Source: Salticus scenicus | Taxonomy: Eukaryota; Arthropoda; Arachnida; Araneae; Salticidae | Assembly: GCA_963930645.1 (NCBI GenBank) | Contig: OZ005655.1 | Location: 134,109,626 to 134,173,625 of the forward strand | Length of the DNA stretch: 64,000 nucleotides | Direction of reading: 5' to 3' | Part shown: one piece after another, positions 35,640-47,292 of the stretch | Layout of the letters: each line of letters opens with the position of its first letter | How positions within the stretch are numbered: the stretch's first letter is position 1 | Notes under the pieces: generated by a model | Seen by the model: the letters and a program-made list of their open reading frames with translations, nothing else | What the model was told of the DNA's origin: nothing | The model's database searches: none | Translations under genes and position numbers: made by a program

Positions 35640-36930
35640 TACATTGCATTTGATACTGGAAAGCATTAACAAGCACAAAATTGTTCATTGTGGTACCTAC
35701 CTTGCCATGATTGGAAGAAGCTTGTGTAGCAAATTAGCACATCTTACTGGGACATAGCACATCATGTTGTTTCTACATAAGCTGCCTACATAGCATTTGA
35801 AGCTGGTAAGCATAAGCAAGCACACAATTTTTAATTGAGGTACATACCTTGTCATGAGTGGAAGAAGCTTGTGAAGCAAATTAGCACATCTTACTGGCAC
35901 ATAGCACCACATCATGTTGTTTCTACATAAGCTGCTTATATAGCATATTATGCTAGCAAGCATTTACAAGCACACAATTGCTCACTGTTGTACCTTTCTC
36001 CCCATGATTGGAAGAAGCTTGTGCAGCAAATTAGCACTTCTTACTGGCATATAGCATGCCATGCTATTTCTACTTAAGCTGCCTACATAGCACATTATTC
36101 TGGCAAATATAAAAAAAAGTATATAACAGCTTGTTAAGGTGCATACCTTGCCATGATTAGAAGAAGCTTGTGCAGCAAGTTAGTATTTCTTACTGGGATA
36201 TAGCATGCCATGCTATTTCTGCCTAAGCTGCCTACACAGCATATTATGCTAGCAAGCATATAATAGCTTATTAAGGTACATACCTTGCCATGATTGGAAG
36301 AAGCTTGTGCAGCAAGTTAGCACTTCTTACTGGGATATAGCATGTCATGCTATTTCTACCTAAGCTACCTACATAGCATGTTAGGCTGGCAAGCATGAAA
36401 ACGCATATAATAGCTTATTAAGGAACATACCTTGCCATGATTGGAAGAAGCTTGTGCAACAAGTTAGCTCTTCTTACTGGGATATAGCATGTCATGCTAT
36501 ATTTTCCTAAGCTACCTACATAGCATGTTATGCTGGCAAGCATGAAAAAGCATATTAAGGTACATACCTTGCCATGATTAGAAGAAGCTTGTACAGCAAG
36601 TTAGCACTTCTTACTGGGATATAGCATGTTATGCTATTTCTACCTAAGCTACCTACATAGCATGTTATGCTGGCCAGCATGAAAAAGCATATAATAGCTT
36701 GTTAAGGTACATACCTCTCCATGCTTTGGAAGAAGCTTAAACAAGAAATAAGCATACAATGCTTGTACATAGCCTGTCATGCTTTTGCAGTGTTAGCTAG
36801 CTAATATAGCATTCGATGCTGGCTAGCATTATAAAGCATATAATAGCATGAAAATCTAGCAGACATAGCAATATATAGCAATAACTAGCATATTTTTGTT
36901 GCTGGTACTAGCATGAATTTTAACTTGGGG
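35640..36930 (-). repeat. AGCAT word array with inverted CCCAAG terminus
   Basis: Eight or so diverged tandem units of about 135-145 bp, each with GCCATGATTGGAAGAAGCTT, then GCAGCAAGTTAGCACTTCTT, then GGATATAGCATG.CATGCTAT and GCTGGCAAGCATG. The right end is ...GCATGAATTTTAACTTGGGG at 36930, the inverted partner of the 16139 terminus. No CCCAAG terminus exists at its left edge. It codes for nothing evident. Confidence 0.65.
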
Positions 36931-37032
36931 AACACAAAAGTAGACTGATTAAAAATTAAAAAGTAGACATATTAATATTGCCTATTATGTTATTAATACC
37001 ATAATTATAATATTTTAATTTTTTTTAATATA
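36931..37032. other. Flank with 20-bp repeat shared with 16.1 kb
   Basis: Contains AAAAGTAGACTGATT and the 20-mer TTAAAAATTAAAAAGTAGAC (36949-36968), both also present just outside the 16139 terminus (20-mer at 16082-16101). Confidence 0.7.
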
Positions 37033-37349
37033 CTAGGGGCTCTGTCCCCTGCTTGCTCCGCTCACCAACCAACCCCCGAGGAAGGCTTCGCCTCCCCCAA
37101 GACTCACTTTAATTATTAACACCTGCAGAGCTCTGCCCGCCTATTCGCTGTTTGCTTTCACTGAAAAGGAATATTAATATTGCATATTACAAGACAAAAG
37201 CAGAAATTTGTTATGGAAATACTCATATTTAGTGTCAAAATGAACTATATAATATTTATGTATACATTTAATAGAAAGAAATTCATAATATCTAAACCAT
37301 TTTGCATTACAGCTCTAGTATATGAGCCTTTTTATTTAATTTTTACAAC

Positions 37350-37678
37350 CTTAGATCCGGACCGCGGTACCCCTTCGTAATTGGAAGATTGCGGGCTCTG
37401 TTCTCGAGCCCGCTGTACACTAATGGTAGCTGTTGCACGTAAAATATGTCGTGGCCGCAATATCCTCCATGTTCCCATCAATATTATACCTCTGGGGGCC
37501 ACTGAAGCGGGGGACCGACCCCTTCGTGTAGGGCCAAAATTCGGATGGCATGTCCCCGGAACATCCGTAGGTGTGCGTCCCAGACCGTTGCCAATTATCC
37601 ATAGCGCAGTTATGGTGTGATGTCAATTACAACCTACCTATAACCATGGATCATAGTTTAATTTTCCCGTGTAAGAAA
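37350..37678 (+). repeat. tRNA-derived SINE, copy 1 (head truncated)
   Basis: Shares GTAATTGGAAGATTGC, GTCGTGGCCGCAATATCCTC, GGCATGTCCCCGGAACATC and CCATGGATCATAGTTTAATT with copy 2 in the same order and orientation. The tRNA-like head is shortened and altered. GC-rich compared with the window. Confidence 0.6.
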
Positions 37679-37736
37679 ATTAATTTTCTAAAAGTAGAGA
37701 AAAAATTTGACGTATTTTTTTTTTCTTTTTACATTT

Positions 37737-38104
37737 ATGGTTTCGGGCCACGGAATCCTAGTCTGTAAAGCGCCGAGCACGTAATTGGAAGATTGCCGAT
37801 TCGATACTTGAGCCGGCCAAAGACAGTCGTGTACACTAATCGTAGCTGGTGCACATAAAACCTGTCGTGACCGCAAAGTCCTGCATGTTCCTACCCACAC
37901 TATACCTCACCTCTGGGGATCACCAAAGCGGTGGGGGTTTCGCTTCCGCGAAGGACCAAAATTGCGATGGCATGTGACCGGAACATCTCTAGGGGTGCGT
38001 CTCAGACTGTCGCCAATTACCCATAGCACAGTATTGGTGCGACGTTAAATCCAAACTATCTACCTAAGTACAACCATGGATCGTTTTTTAATTTTCCCGT
38101 GTAA
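37737..38104 (+). repeat. tRNA-derived SINE, copy 2
   Basis: The head has an A-box-like TAGTCTGTAAAGCGC and a B-box-like CGATTCGATACTTGAG, spaced as in a tRNA. A GC-rich central domain (GTCGTGACCGCAAAGTCCTG, GGCATGTGACCGGAACATC) and a tail ending AATTTTCCCGTGTAAA follow. Copy 1 lies directly upstream in the same orientation, and a 70-bp piece occurs at 3290-3362. Confidence 0.6.
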
Positions 38105-38376
38105 AATGACTTCATGACAGAAGAACGTCACTGGGAGAAACTTTCTTCAAAATGGCAAATAGAGTACCTTCATAAACTTGTCGTTTTTAGTTAATAACTT
38201 CTTTAATTAAAATGATAGAAATTTCTAAGCAGCAGAAATGTCCTCCTTGGCGTATACGGAACACATTGATACCTCTCATGACGCGAAGGACCCTGCCCTC
38301 CGGTAGAAGATGCTGTCGCAGACAAAAAATTTGACCCCAGTGACAGTAACTTTTTTATATATATATAGAGAGAGAG

Positions 38377-38695
38377 ATAGATAGATTATTTTATATTTTC
38401 ACTTGTACAACAATAAATTACCATTGAAAAAATAAATAAATAAATAGAAAGGAAAAGTTAAAAATTAAGAAAATCGTTCAGAGCGTAGGTAAAACACAAT
38501 ACATCAAAAAGCATAAACTATGATTTAGGAATTATGTGTTAAAATCTTGAATGTATTTATTAAAATAGCTTTAATGACAAGTAGTAAATCATGTTCTTTT
38601 TTTTTTTCTTTTTCTTTTTCTTTTTTCTTTTTTCTTTCTTTCTTTTTTTTTTTTTTTTTTTAAGATTTTGAAGCATAAAAAAATTCATATACATA
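38377..38695. other. AT-rich DNA with poly-T
   Basis: T/C-rich low-complexity run at about 38595-38662. No gene or element end recognised. Confidence 0.5.
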
Positions 38696-39715
38696 GAAAA
38701 TGGATATTCATTTTACTACCTTACGTTCTACCTATATATATATTTTTTCTTTATTTAAATTTAATTTTTCTGTTCTACAAATTTACTTACGCCTTAAAAA
38801 AAAAAGTAAATAAATAAAATAAATTATTTTTTTCTGCCACGTTCATCAATCTTTACTTGTGTAATACCGTTTTAATTCTTTTGAAAAGAATACTTGTCAG
38901 CTTCTGTAAAAAAAAGTGATTTATTTCTTTTAATAGTGTATTTCCAGAAGACTAATGTTATGTTACTTCTTTAGAAACTTTATTTAGTTGAAATAAAAAA
39001 AAATAAAAAAGAACTAAAAAATACATCTAAAGAAGAAATGTAACTGGTAAAACACATTTAAAAATGCGTTAATCAAGAGTAAATGATTGTGCAGCACCGT
39101 TAAAAATAATTTAAGAAAACTGATAACTTAGATAAATGAAAAAAAAAAAAAAGTTCCAGCATTTTTTTTTCTTTGAAAATAAAGCTCTAATTTATTTATT
39201 TATTTATTTATTTATTTTTTTTTTTTTTTATCAGAATAATTCTTTTTTATATGTTGTTGTTGAGTGTTTACGGATGACAACGAAACTTACATTCTTACGC
39301 TAAAATAAAGAAAGTATCGATAACTAACAAATTACTGTAGATTATATTAAGTTTTTATTATAATTTATATTGATTTTTATTTATTTTTTCTTAAATTTTT
39401 TGGGTTGCAGCGCTGTGTATAACTAATCGATGTGTTAAACTAATCTACAGATTCTCTTACATTGGCTCTCAAAAGTAGTTGTACACTTATATTAAATACT
39501 GCTGAATGAGAAAATTTTAATAATCTGTTCTTTCGAAAGATTTCGCAATTTTTTCAAGAATATACAAAAATCGTCTTTTTTTTTTTTTTTTTTTTTTTTT
39601 TTGTTTAATAAACAATCAAAAACAAAAGAAAGTGTTATGTTACAAAATTTTTCGCACATTTTGCAAAAGGTAATGAGTAAAAGTATAAGATTTTAAAATA
39701 ATATTATTCCATAAT
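38696..39715 (+). repeat. Duplicated unit U, copy 1 left part (host flank of B)
   Basis: Matches 51111-52110 at roughly 80-85 percent, from GAAAATGGATATTCATTTTA to the ATAAT at 39711-39715. The last 390 bp (39327-39715) is also present a third time at 47838-48235 inside element B. It is AT-rich with poly-T and no coding sequence; its nature is unknown. Confidence 0.75.
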
Positions 39716-40740
39716 TGTGTGAGTGTTCACATATGTTCTTTAAAAGTTTATTTATTTATTCAAATTTAATATATAACAAAAGGAGGGATTAATATAGGTA
39801 ATACAAAAAAATCTTTTTAAATTTATGTAATTCAATTAATTAATTATATAGAATTTCCCGTTTTCTTTACAAATCAAAAATGTTTCATTTAATAGCGTTT
39901 CTTTGTCCTTTAATAGTTACAAACACATTGCTCTCGGAATAAAATAAAGCAATTTTTATATCGGGGTTTTTGAAAAGTAATTGTGTTTATACTTCTTCCC
40001 CGAAAGAATTAAATCATTTTAGCTATAATTATTTATTTTGAGAATGTAATTTAAAAGTCGTTATCAGCGTATTTCTAGCATATGTAGCTATTAATAAAAT
40101 AAAAGATAAGCATTTCAGTTCATATTTATTATGCTTGTGTTTACATTAAAAGCTATTATTACTTCGAGCAAATCATTATAGTTCTAAAAATAGATTTCTA
40201 ATGGATATTCACCGCCTGAATGGCGTCTATGAAAACCGTCGGTTTTCGTACATTAAAGATGATTGACACCTGGCGATTTTTTTTAATGCCAAATCGATCT
40301 GACTTTTGTAACGACATTTTTATATTCAAAACTTTGTATTAAAATATTGTAAAGACAAAGAAACAGCTTGGCATTCTTTTGGCTGAATTTTAACGATGCC
40401 AACCTTATGGGGTTGCAATTTACGACTCTGAGACTGGCAGGTCTGATTAAGTTTTTCGCTTTTGATTCCGTTGGTGTAAGACGTGATTTTTATTGGTCTC
40501 CTCCCTCTCTGTCTAAATAACTGGGGTAGAACATTTATCATCTTCGCATATTTAAAGTGATGAAATACAAAATTTATTTGTGCCTAAGAACATAATTATT
40601 GGAATGTTACATCAATAAAAAACCAGTAAAGATAATTTGTATCCTGATTATTTAGACGTAAGGACTTCTACATTATTTTCCACGTATTTACGATCCAGCC
40701 TTTGTGAGAACAGAACCTGGCTCTACTAATCAACGGTATA
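39716..40740 (+). repeat. Element B 5' LTR
   Basis: Starts TGTGTGAGTGTTCAC and ends CAACGGTATA. An AATAAA lies about 125 bp before the end (near 40614), as expected for an R/U5 boundary. A minus-strand open frame (40326-40541) is conserved in the other LTR simply because the LTRs are about 97 percent alike. The 3' LTR lacks a 14-bp piece around 39940-39953. Confidence 0.8.
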
Positions 40741-40747
40741 TATTATC

Positions 40748-40765
40748 TGGTGCCCTTCCAGTTTC
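40748..40765 (+). promoter_or_regulatory. Element B primer-binding site
   Basis: After the LTR comes the spacer TATTATC (40741-40747), then TGGTGCCCTTCCAGTTTC. Spacer length and the first six primer-site bases agree with element A, although the LTRs do not. tRNA not identified. Confidence 0.65.
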
Positions 40766-42436
40766 CCCGATCTTTTTGAATGGAGGGGGAGGAAAAACCC
40801 GACGGGATCATAATAGATTTCCGATGACTGAAATTCTGCTTTTTCTTTGGGGAGAGCTCATCATTGAACTGCAATCTAAAACATTTTCGAAGATGAATCT
40901 TCATCGCTTCGAAGCACTGAACTTGCTTGTTGTTTCGACGCTGCTAATAAATGCTTTCTTGATCTCTGTTTGTATTGATGATGGACTTTTTTTACGGAAA
41001 TAAGTGGCCGAGAGGGGGGCCTGAAAACATATCTCTGTTTGTATTGATGATGGACTATTTTTACGGAAATAAGTGGCCGTGAGGGGGGGGGGCCTGAAAA
41101 CATAACCACTCAAAAGATTTTTTTCTTTTATTTTGCCAAGGAGTCGTGAGTATGATCCGAACAGGTTTCTCAAGAAAATATTTCCCTTTGGACACTCTCG
41201 CATGTTTGGAATCGTCAAGTTCCTGTGTTCGAATCCTATGTTTTTGTGAGGATCAGAATCGAGTTTTTTTTTATCAAGAATATTATGTGTGCGACTTCAC
41301 TATCGAAAATCAGTGAATTGTAGGGATTTCAAGGTACTTTTTTTTTTTTTTTTTCGTCTATTTAAGCAACGTACCTCAATTATTCAGTTTTACAAGAACG
41401 ATATTATATGTTGAAACTATTACAAGAATACATAAAGAGAAGGAAAAAAAAGAAAAGAGGAAAGGAAAGAAAACACTTTTTGATAATAATTTAATAAAAT
41501 AAATTGAAGAAAGTTAATAAAAATAAATTGATAATTTTTTTTTACAAAATATTTTTTTTTTCTCTCTTAACCATGTTATGTTCAAGAAGTGGTAAGTTTT
41601 AATTTCATCTTATATTTTAGATATCTCAATGGAAGTTTTGGTTTTATAAAATATACAGATTTTATTGAAATTATATTTTTTTTTTTCTCACCAAGGGTCC
41701 TTGTTAGTTAGTATAAGATTAAGATTTCTTTTTCAGTAAGAAATAATAATAATAATAATAATAAGAAATAAAAACAAGGATTCTTGGATATGATATCTAA
41801 ATTTATATATTTTGGATATAATTTTTTGAAATTGGGTTTTGACATTTTGTTGAAATCTTAGTTCATGTAAATAAAGATAGATAAAATCCTTGAAATTATT
41901 CTGATAAGATAAATGAGTAGAACAAATATCACTTGATCTAAAAACAGAGATTTTTTTTTATTATTTTAAAATTTTCTTTTTCTTTTTCTTTTGTTTTTAA
42001 TGTTATTGAGTATTGATACATAGAAGGTTCACGGGATGGTTAGTCAATTTTACATAGTATTTTAATAAAGTATCTCATTTCATATATGTATATATATATT
42101 TTTTTTTTGTTTTTGTGTTTCATGATGATTAGTATTTTTCTTTGCATATTGTGATTTATTTTTATGTGATTTATTACAACTATTATTACAACTTTTTTTA
42201 CAACTTATTGTGATTTATTTTTATGTTTTGGAATATTTTTGAAATATATATATTTCTGGTAATTTTTTACATAGTATTTTTGTAAGATATTTTATCATAT
42301 ATATAGTTTTTTTGTTGCTTGCGGAAAATGGATAGTATTTTGCGCTTGTAGACCTTAATGTAATTTATATTTTTCTTACTCATAAAATTTTGAAATATAT
42401 ATTGGTATATAATTTGGGCCAACATACTTAATTAAG
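40766..42436 (+). other. Element B leader, with ~70-bp tandem duplication
   Basis: 1.7 kb of untranslated leader. 40962-41030 and 41031-41103 are near-identical tandem copies (both containing ATCTCTGTTTGTATTGATGA). Poly-T at 41340-41355 and (AAT)n near 41740-41763. Otherwise AT-rich. Confidence 0.6.
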
Positions 42437-43346
42437 ATGGCCAGTAAAAAAAAATATTAATATTAATATTTTAAGCTTTGATGGTGATTCATCCTTACTT
42501 GAGTTTTTTTTCGATCAGGTTGAGTCATATGCAAAATTAAATAAACTAAATTCAGAAGAGGCAGTGGCAATTTTGAAAGGTAAATTAACTGGCCCTGCAT
42601 TAAAATTCATGACCCAATCTCCTTTACTATATGAATCCACAGACTTGAAAAATATTAAGGATGAATTTAAGAATATTTTTGCTCTAATGAGCAGTACTCA
42701 GGCTCTTGTGGAATTTAACAATTTGATACTTTTACCACAAGAAACAATTAGAAACTTTTCGCATAGATTAAATATTTTAGCTGATGTTGTGTATTCTCAA
42801 ATTAAGGATACAAGTGCTTTGAATTCTATAAAATATACCAAGTTTATTTCAACGATTCCTTCAAATATCAGAGTTAAAATTCAAGAGGAGGGAATCTCTG
42901 AATATCAAAATGCAGTAAATAGAGCACAAAAATTGCAGGATATAAATGCATATGAGTCCTTATTGCAGTTAAGTTTTAATAATCCGGTTGTAAACACTCT
43001 TTCTGAAAAGTTAGTTGAATAACCAGATAAAATAAATAATCTGTCCTTTGCTAATAAATCTAATGAAATTAACCATACACACGAATCCCCAGTGCAAGAT
43101 AGGTCTAATAACAGTAGGCAAAGTGAACTAAGACAAAACTATAAAGTTAGAAATCAAAATTTCAAAGGTAATCAAAATAAAAACAGATATTATTCTTCCC
43201 CTAATTCCCATTTGTGCAATAAAAAAGGACATGTTGCCACTAGGTGCTTTAGATGGCAGATAAATCAAACTAAGGGTAAATATTATGACAGGAGTAATTA
43301 TAATAAAAGAAAAGGTAATTTAAACGAGCGCAGAGATGTAGTCTAG
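42437..43346 (+). pseudogene. gag: Element B gag pseudogene
   Basis: ATG at 42437 starts MAS, as in element A (MAT), but the A-run right after it shifts the frame. The capsid-like part is readable from SFDGDSSLLEFFFDQVESYA through FISTIPSNIRVKIQEEGISE. A TAA interrupts at 43020-43022. The nucleocapsid tail then resumes in the same phase. In the zinc knuckle the first Cys has become Ser (SHLCNKKGHVATRC), which would abolish metal binding. The frame ends RRDVV at a TAG seven codons after the slippery heptamer. Confidence 0.8.
43319..43325 (+). promoter_or_regulatory. Candidate -1 frameshift slippery site, gag/pol of B
   Basis: T TTA AAC in gag phase (aat tta aac gag). The -1 frame is open from here for more than 300 nt and carries the pol N-terminus, including RLVNSTASQT, which matches element A's RLVNSVASQT. 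The gag stop lies 21 nt downstream rather than directly adjacent as in A. Confidence 0.75.
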
Positions 43347-44126
43347 CTGATGCAATTACATCTCAAGAATTGACTAGAGCATCAGCACAAAATTTTTCTT
43401 TGGATAATTCTTATGCGTTTAATTTACCTAAATTATCTAGTGACAGATTGGTAAATTCTACTGCTTCTCAGACCCAACAAATCTTAAAAATTTTTGATTC
43501 GAAGTCTACTCAAACTACTCGTGATAAAAGGGAGAACATTTTTAATGTTCATGTAAATTCTCCAAAATTACCTCTAAATAAAATTTTGTTAGATAAGCAA
43601 AAAGTACACACTTTTGGACACTGGCAGTTCTATCAGTTTGCTAGCTGAAAGTACATTTAATAAATTAAAACATAGTTTGAAATATAAACATCTATCTTCC
43701 CATGTCACAACTAAAACGGTGAACTCTAATGTGCAGTTTTCATCTTGTATACAAACTACTTTCAAAATTCAAAATCAATTTTTTTCACAGAAATTTTTTA
43801 TTGTGGATATTCCTGAAGGTTCTGCATTTAAGGTTATTTTGGGTTATGATTTTATTCAACAATATCATGTAATATTATATATGCAGAGGTCTCTGTTAAA
43901 AATAAAAGACCTATGTATTCCCATAACAAATACATATAGCGACCATGAAGAAAATCTTAATATGCATACTGAAATAAAGAAGCTATCTGTAAAAACTGGT
44001 CAAAAATTTATTTTACAACCCAAAGAGGAGTCTTCTGTTACTGTTTATTGTCCCAAAGTTTCCCCGGGTGATTATTTATTTCAGAGTAAAAAAAGTTCTT
44101 CTAAATTAATTTTTTGGATTCAATAG
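43326..44126 (+). pseudogene. Element B pol N-terminus and protease
   Basis: The linker is in the -1 frame up to about 43610. The protease then appears in a different phase (from 43614): MDTGSSISLL with the active-site DTG, and the late VILGYDFI motif. The phase returns to that of RT near 44110. Two compensating indels therefore flank the protease, so the Gag-Pol reading is broken although the protease motif itself survives. Confidence 0.75.
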
Positions 44127-46432
44127 TTAATATTGATCATTCCCAGAAACAAAATTGCAACAGTAAATATGATAGAGTAAAATTTCAGTTATATGTTAAA
44201 AATAACACTAATAGAAGTATGCATGTAAACAAACATTCAAATATCGGTACAATAAAAGAAATCGAACAAATTATTGACTATGGTTCAAAACAAAATGATA
44301 ATATTGAAATTTCCGAGGATTCGCAATTTATTAATTATATTCAACCTTCTAGTGATGTATTAAACATGAGAAAACAAGATTTAACAACCATGGACTTTGA
44401 TGTTAAACATCTCAATGGGACTCATGCAACAAAGTTAAAACAAATTTTACTAAGTAATTTCGCCGCATTTTCTAAAAATATGAAAACCCTTGGTCATACT
44501 GACAAGGTTGTACCAGATTTAAAATTTTTAAGTGACTATCCAAATAAGACTTTGCCCTTTCCCATTCCTCAGGCTTTACAGCAGGAAGCTAGAGACCAAA
44601 TTAACCAATTAATAGAGGCTGGGATTATTGAGCGAAACTGCTCGGAATGGGCTTGCCCAATTTTATTGGTAAAGAAAAAACAAGATGGATCTAGTAAACA
44701 GAAATTTCGACTCGCGTTAGATTTCAGAATGTTAAATTCTATAATTCAAGGTTCTTCTTATCCATTACCTAAAATTCAAAATATAATAGCTGATTTATCT
44801 GCGTATAAATATTTCACTTGTCTTGACTTCCAACAGGCATATCATCAAATTGATTTACCCGAACAGTTAAAGGATAAAATTACTTTCACTTCAATGTTTG
44901 ACAGTTTCAAATTTAAAAGACTCTGTTTTGGTCTTAAAAACGAGGCTTCTCAGTACCAAGCACTTATGGATTCTTTGATTGATGAAATTAACATAGATGG
45001 AATTTACGCGTATCAGGATGATTTAATCTTTGGTGCAAATAGTTTTGAAGAGACATGTGTTAAACTTGAAAGAATTCTAAAGATTTTAATTAAATATAAT
45101 TTAACGTTAGTTCCTAGTAAATGTGCATTTCATAAGAGTGCTGTAAATTATTTGGGATTTCACACAGAGAATAATTCAATTTCTGCAATTGAGTCAAATA
45201 TCATTAAAATAAACTCTTTCATTACACCTACAACAAAAAGACAATTAAAACGCTTTATAGGAGTTGTAACCTTTTATAAGTTTCTTATTCATAATTTTTC
45301 TAAATTAATTCAACCACTTATTGAATTAACTAAACCAAAGACAAAATTTGTTTGGAATAAACAGCATCAGGATATTTTTAAGAAATTTCAAGATGTATTT
45401 ATAAACCCACCTATGGTGAGATTAAATGATTGGAACAAAACTTTCTTTCTGAACACTGATGCGTCAAGTATCTCTATTGCAGGAATTTTGATGCAGAAGT
45501 ATGACAATCAATTATTACCTGTCGCCTTTTTCTCTAAATCACTTAAACCATCTGAAAAAAGATATCCGGCTATCAAACTTGAATTAATGGCCATTTATAA
45601 ATCTGTAATAGCTTTCAAATATTACTTATACAATAGAAAGTTTATCATTTTGTCTGACAGTGCTCCTTTAAAAACATATAGAAAAACAAATAGTCCTGCT
45701 GATTTAACTACTAAATGGCTGTTGGAATTGTCTGAATACTCATTTGAATTTGAACATATTCCTGGCCATACAAATGTTTTAGCGGATTATTTATCAAGAT
45801 CAGACTTCTCAAATAATCAACAAAATTTAAAAACAAATCCAGAATTAATATTCAGTTCTCAACCTCTTCCTATTGTACAAGATGACACACATTCAATTAA
45901 TCAAATTTCCACTTCTAATCAGTCTGTGCAACAAAATCAATTCAGTAATTTTCTAGTGTCTGGTAATACTGACAATAAAGATCCCATTTTGGAAATTTCA
46001 AACAATACATTTGTATCTGAGCAAAAGAATGATCCAAAATTGTCAATTATTTACAAGCAAATTTTGAGAAAAGGTTTTTCAAAAAATAATGATAATTTTT
46101 TTATTCATCCGGATTCTAAAGTTTTAATGTACAAGAAACAAAATTTGCATAATAATACTTTTTCACATCTCATTGTTGCACCGCATTCTTTAAAATCTAA
46201 AGTTTTAACTATTTCACATCTTTCTCACTTTGGTTTGACAAAAACATACGAATTTTTATCAAATAGATATTATTGGAAAGGTATGTACACTGACACTTTG
46301 AATTTTGTTGCTTCGTGTACTTTATGTCTACAAAATAAACATCATAACACACCACCAGCTCCTCTACAACCCACCTATACTCCAACATATCCAGGGCTTA
46401 CTATTAGTGTCGCTTTGGTTGGCCTTTTATAG
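44114..46432 (+). pseudogene. Element B RT, RNase H and integrase N-half, open frame
   Basis: 772 open codons. RT has ALQQEARDQINQLIEAGIIE, SEWACPILLVKKKQDG, LDFQQAYHQIDLPE, FGLKNEAS and the active-site YQDD (near 45013). RNase H has NTDASS, LELMAIYK and LSDSAPLK, then HIPGHTNVLADYLSR. The integrase zinc-binding HLSHFGLTKTYEF and CTLC follow. The first catalytic Asp of integrase is replaced: STDLLG in A reads SVALVG here. The frame is then lost near 46425. All RT and RNase H catalytic motifs are intact, so this is the better preserved half of B. Confidence 0.85.
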
Positions 46433-47292
46433 ATGGACATTCGGTTTTGACTGTGATTGACCATTTTTCGCGACATATTGAATTATTTCAACTAAAAGAC
46501 ACTTTCGCATCAAAAATAGTTAAATGTTTATTTAATTACATTACAACATTTGGTAGACAGTGAGTAATATTATCAGATATTGGCAAACAATTTACATCAA
46601 CTATTTATAATATTTTCAATGATAAACTTGGCAAAAATATTCTACATTCATCTGTTGATCACCCCCAAAGTAACTCGATTTCCGAGAGGTTAAATCAATC
46701 TATAAAGTATTCAATTAATACTTTACTTTCTGAGGGGTATTCTTTTGAAAATTCATTAGCTATACATAAACCACTTTATAATGGTTCAACACATTCATCC
46801 ACATTGATTTCACCTAACCTACTTTATTTTTGTAGGGAACTGTCTTTAATATTTGATACATTTGACCAATTTATAAATCAACCATTTTTAGATGAAAATG
46901 TAGACATATATAAATTATTACACGACTTAGATAACATCTATAACAAAGCATATTCTAACATTAAAGAAAATCAAGAGAAAATATATCAAAATTTTCAAAA
47001 ACGTGCAAAACTGAGGCCTGTTGCTGTTCATGATGTTCTATACTTGAAATCAATAGATAAATTTAAACCCAAGTATTCTGGCCCATTTATTGTTGTACAA
47101 AAACACTCGCCAGTTTCTTTTTCCATTAAGAGGTTACATGCACCTGATAATAAAGCTTTCAGAGTCCATATTGATAGACTCCTTATTGCTCCTCCTCGAC
47201 GTAACTATTTGTTTACTGAGACCAACTCCAATGCAACACATAATATTAGCAATAATTCTACCCATTCTTATAATTTAAGAAATCGCAATTAA
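46423..47292 (+). pseudogene. Element B integrase C-half
   Basis: Continues in a shifted frame with SVLTVIDHFSRHIELF, then an in-frame TGA at 46561-46563. The second catalytic Asp (ILSDIGKQFTS) and the Glu region (NSISERLNQS) follow. The last part, 46804-47292, is open for 162 codons and includes KYSGPFIVVQKHSP (GPF module), HIDRLLIAPPR, and a single THSYNLRNR at the C-terminus, where A has two copies. Non-functional. Confidence 0.8.

Larger units (their letters stand above)
37033..38376 (-). mobile_element. Non-autonomous Helitron (minus strand) carrying SINEs
   Basis: On the minus strand the 3' end reads GGAGCAAGCAGGGGACAGAG then CCCCTAG, a GGGG/CCCC hairpin with a CTAG terminus at 37033-37036. 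The matching 5' end is near 38376, reading TCTCTCTATATATATATAAA, which is the usual arthropod Helitron start (TC then TATATA-rich). Insertion between A and T fits the 3' side. No Rep/helicase is encoded. About 1.34 kb, including two SINE copies. Confidence 0.6.

Noticed and set aside
40326..40541. Minus-strand ORF (MINVLPQLFRQRG...) conserved at 48792-49049
   Set aside because: Both copies lie in the two LTRs of element B, so conservation reflects LTR identity. One copy has an indel that changes its tail. No domain recognised.
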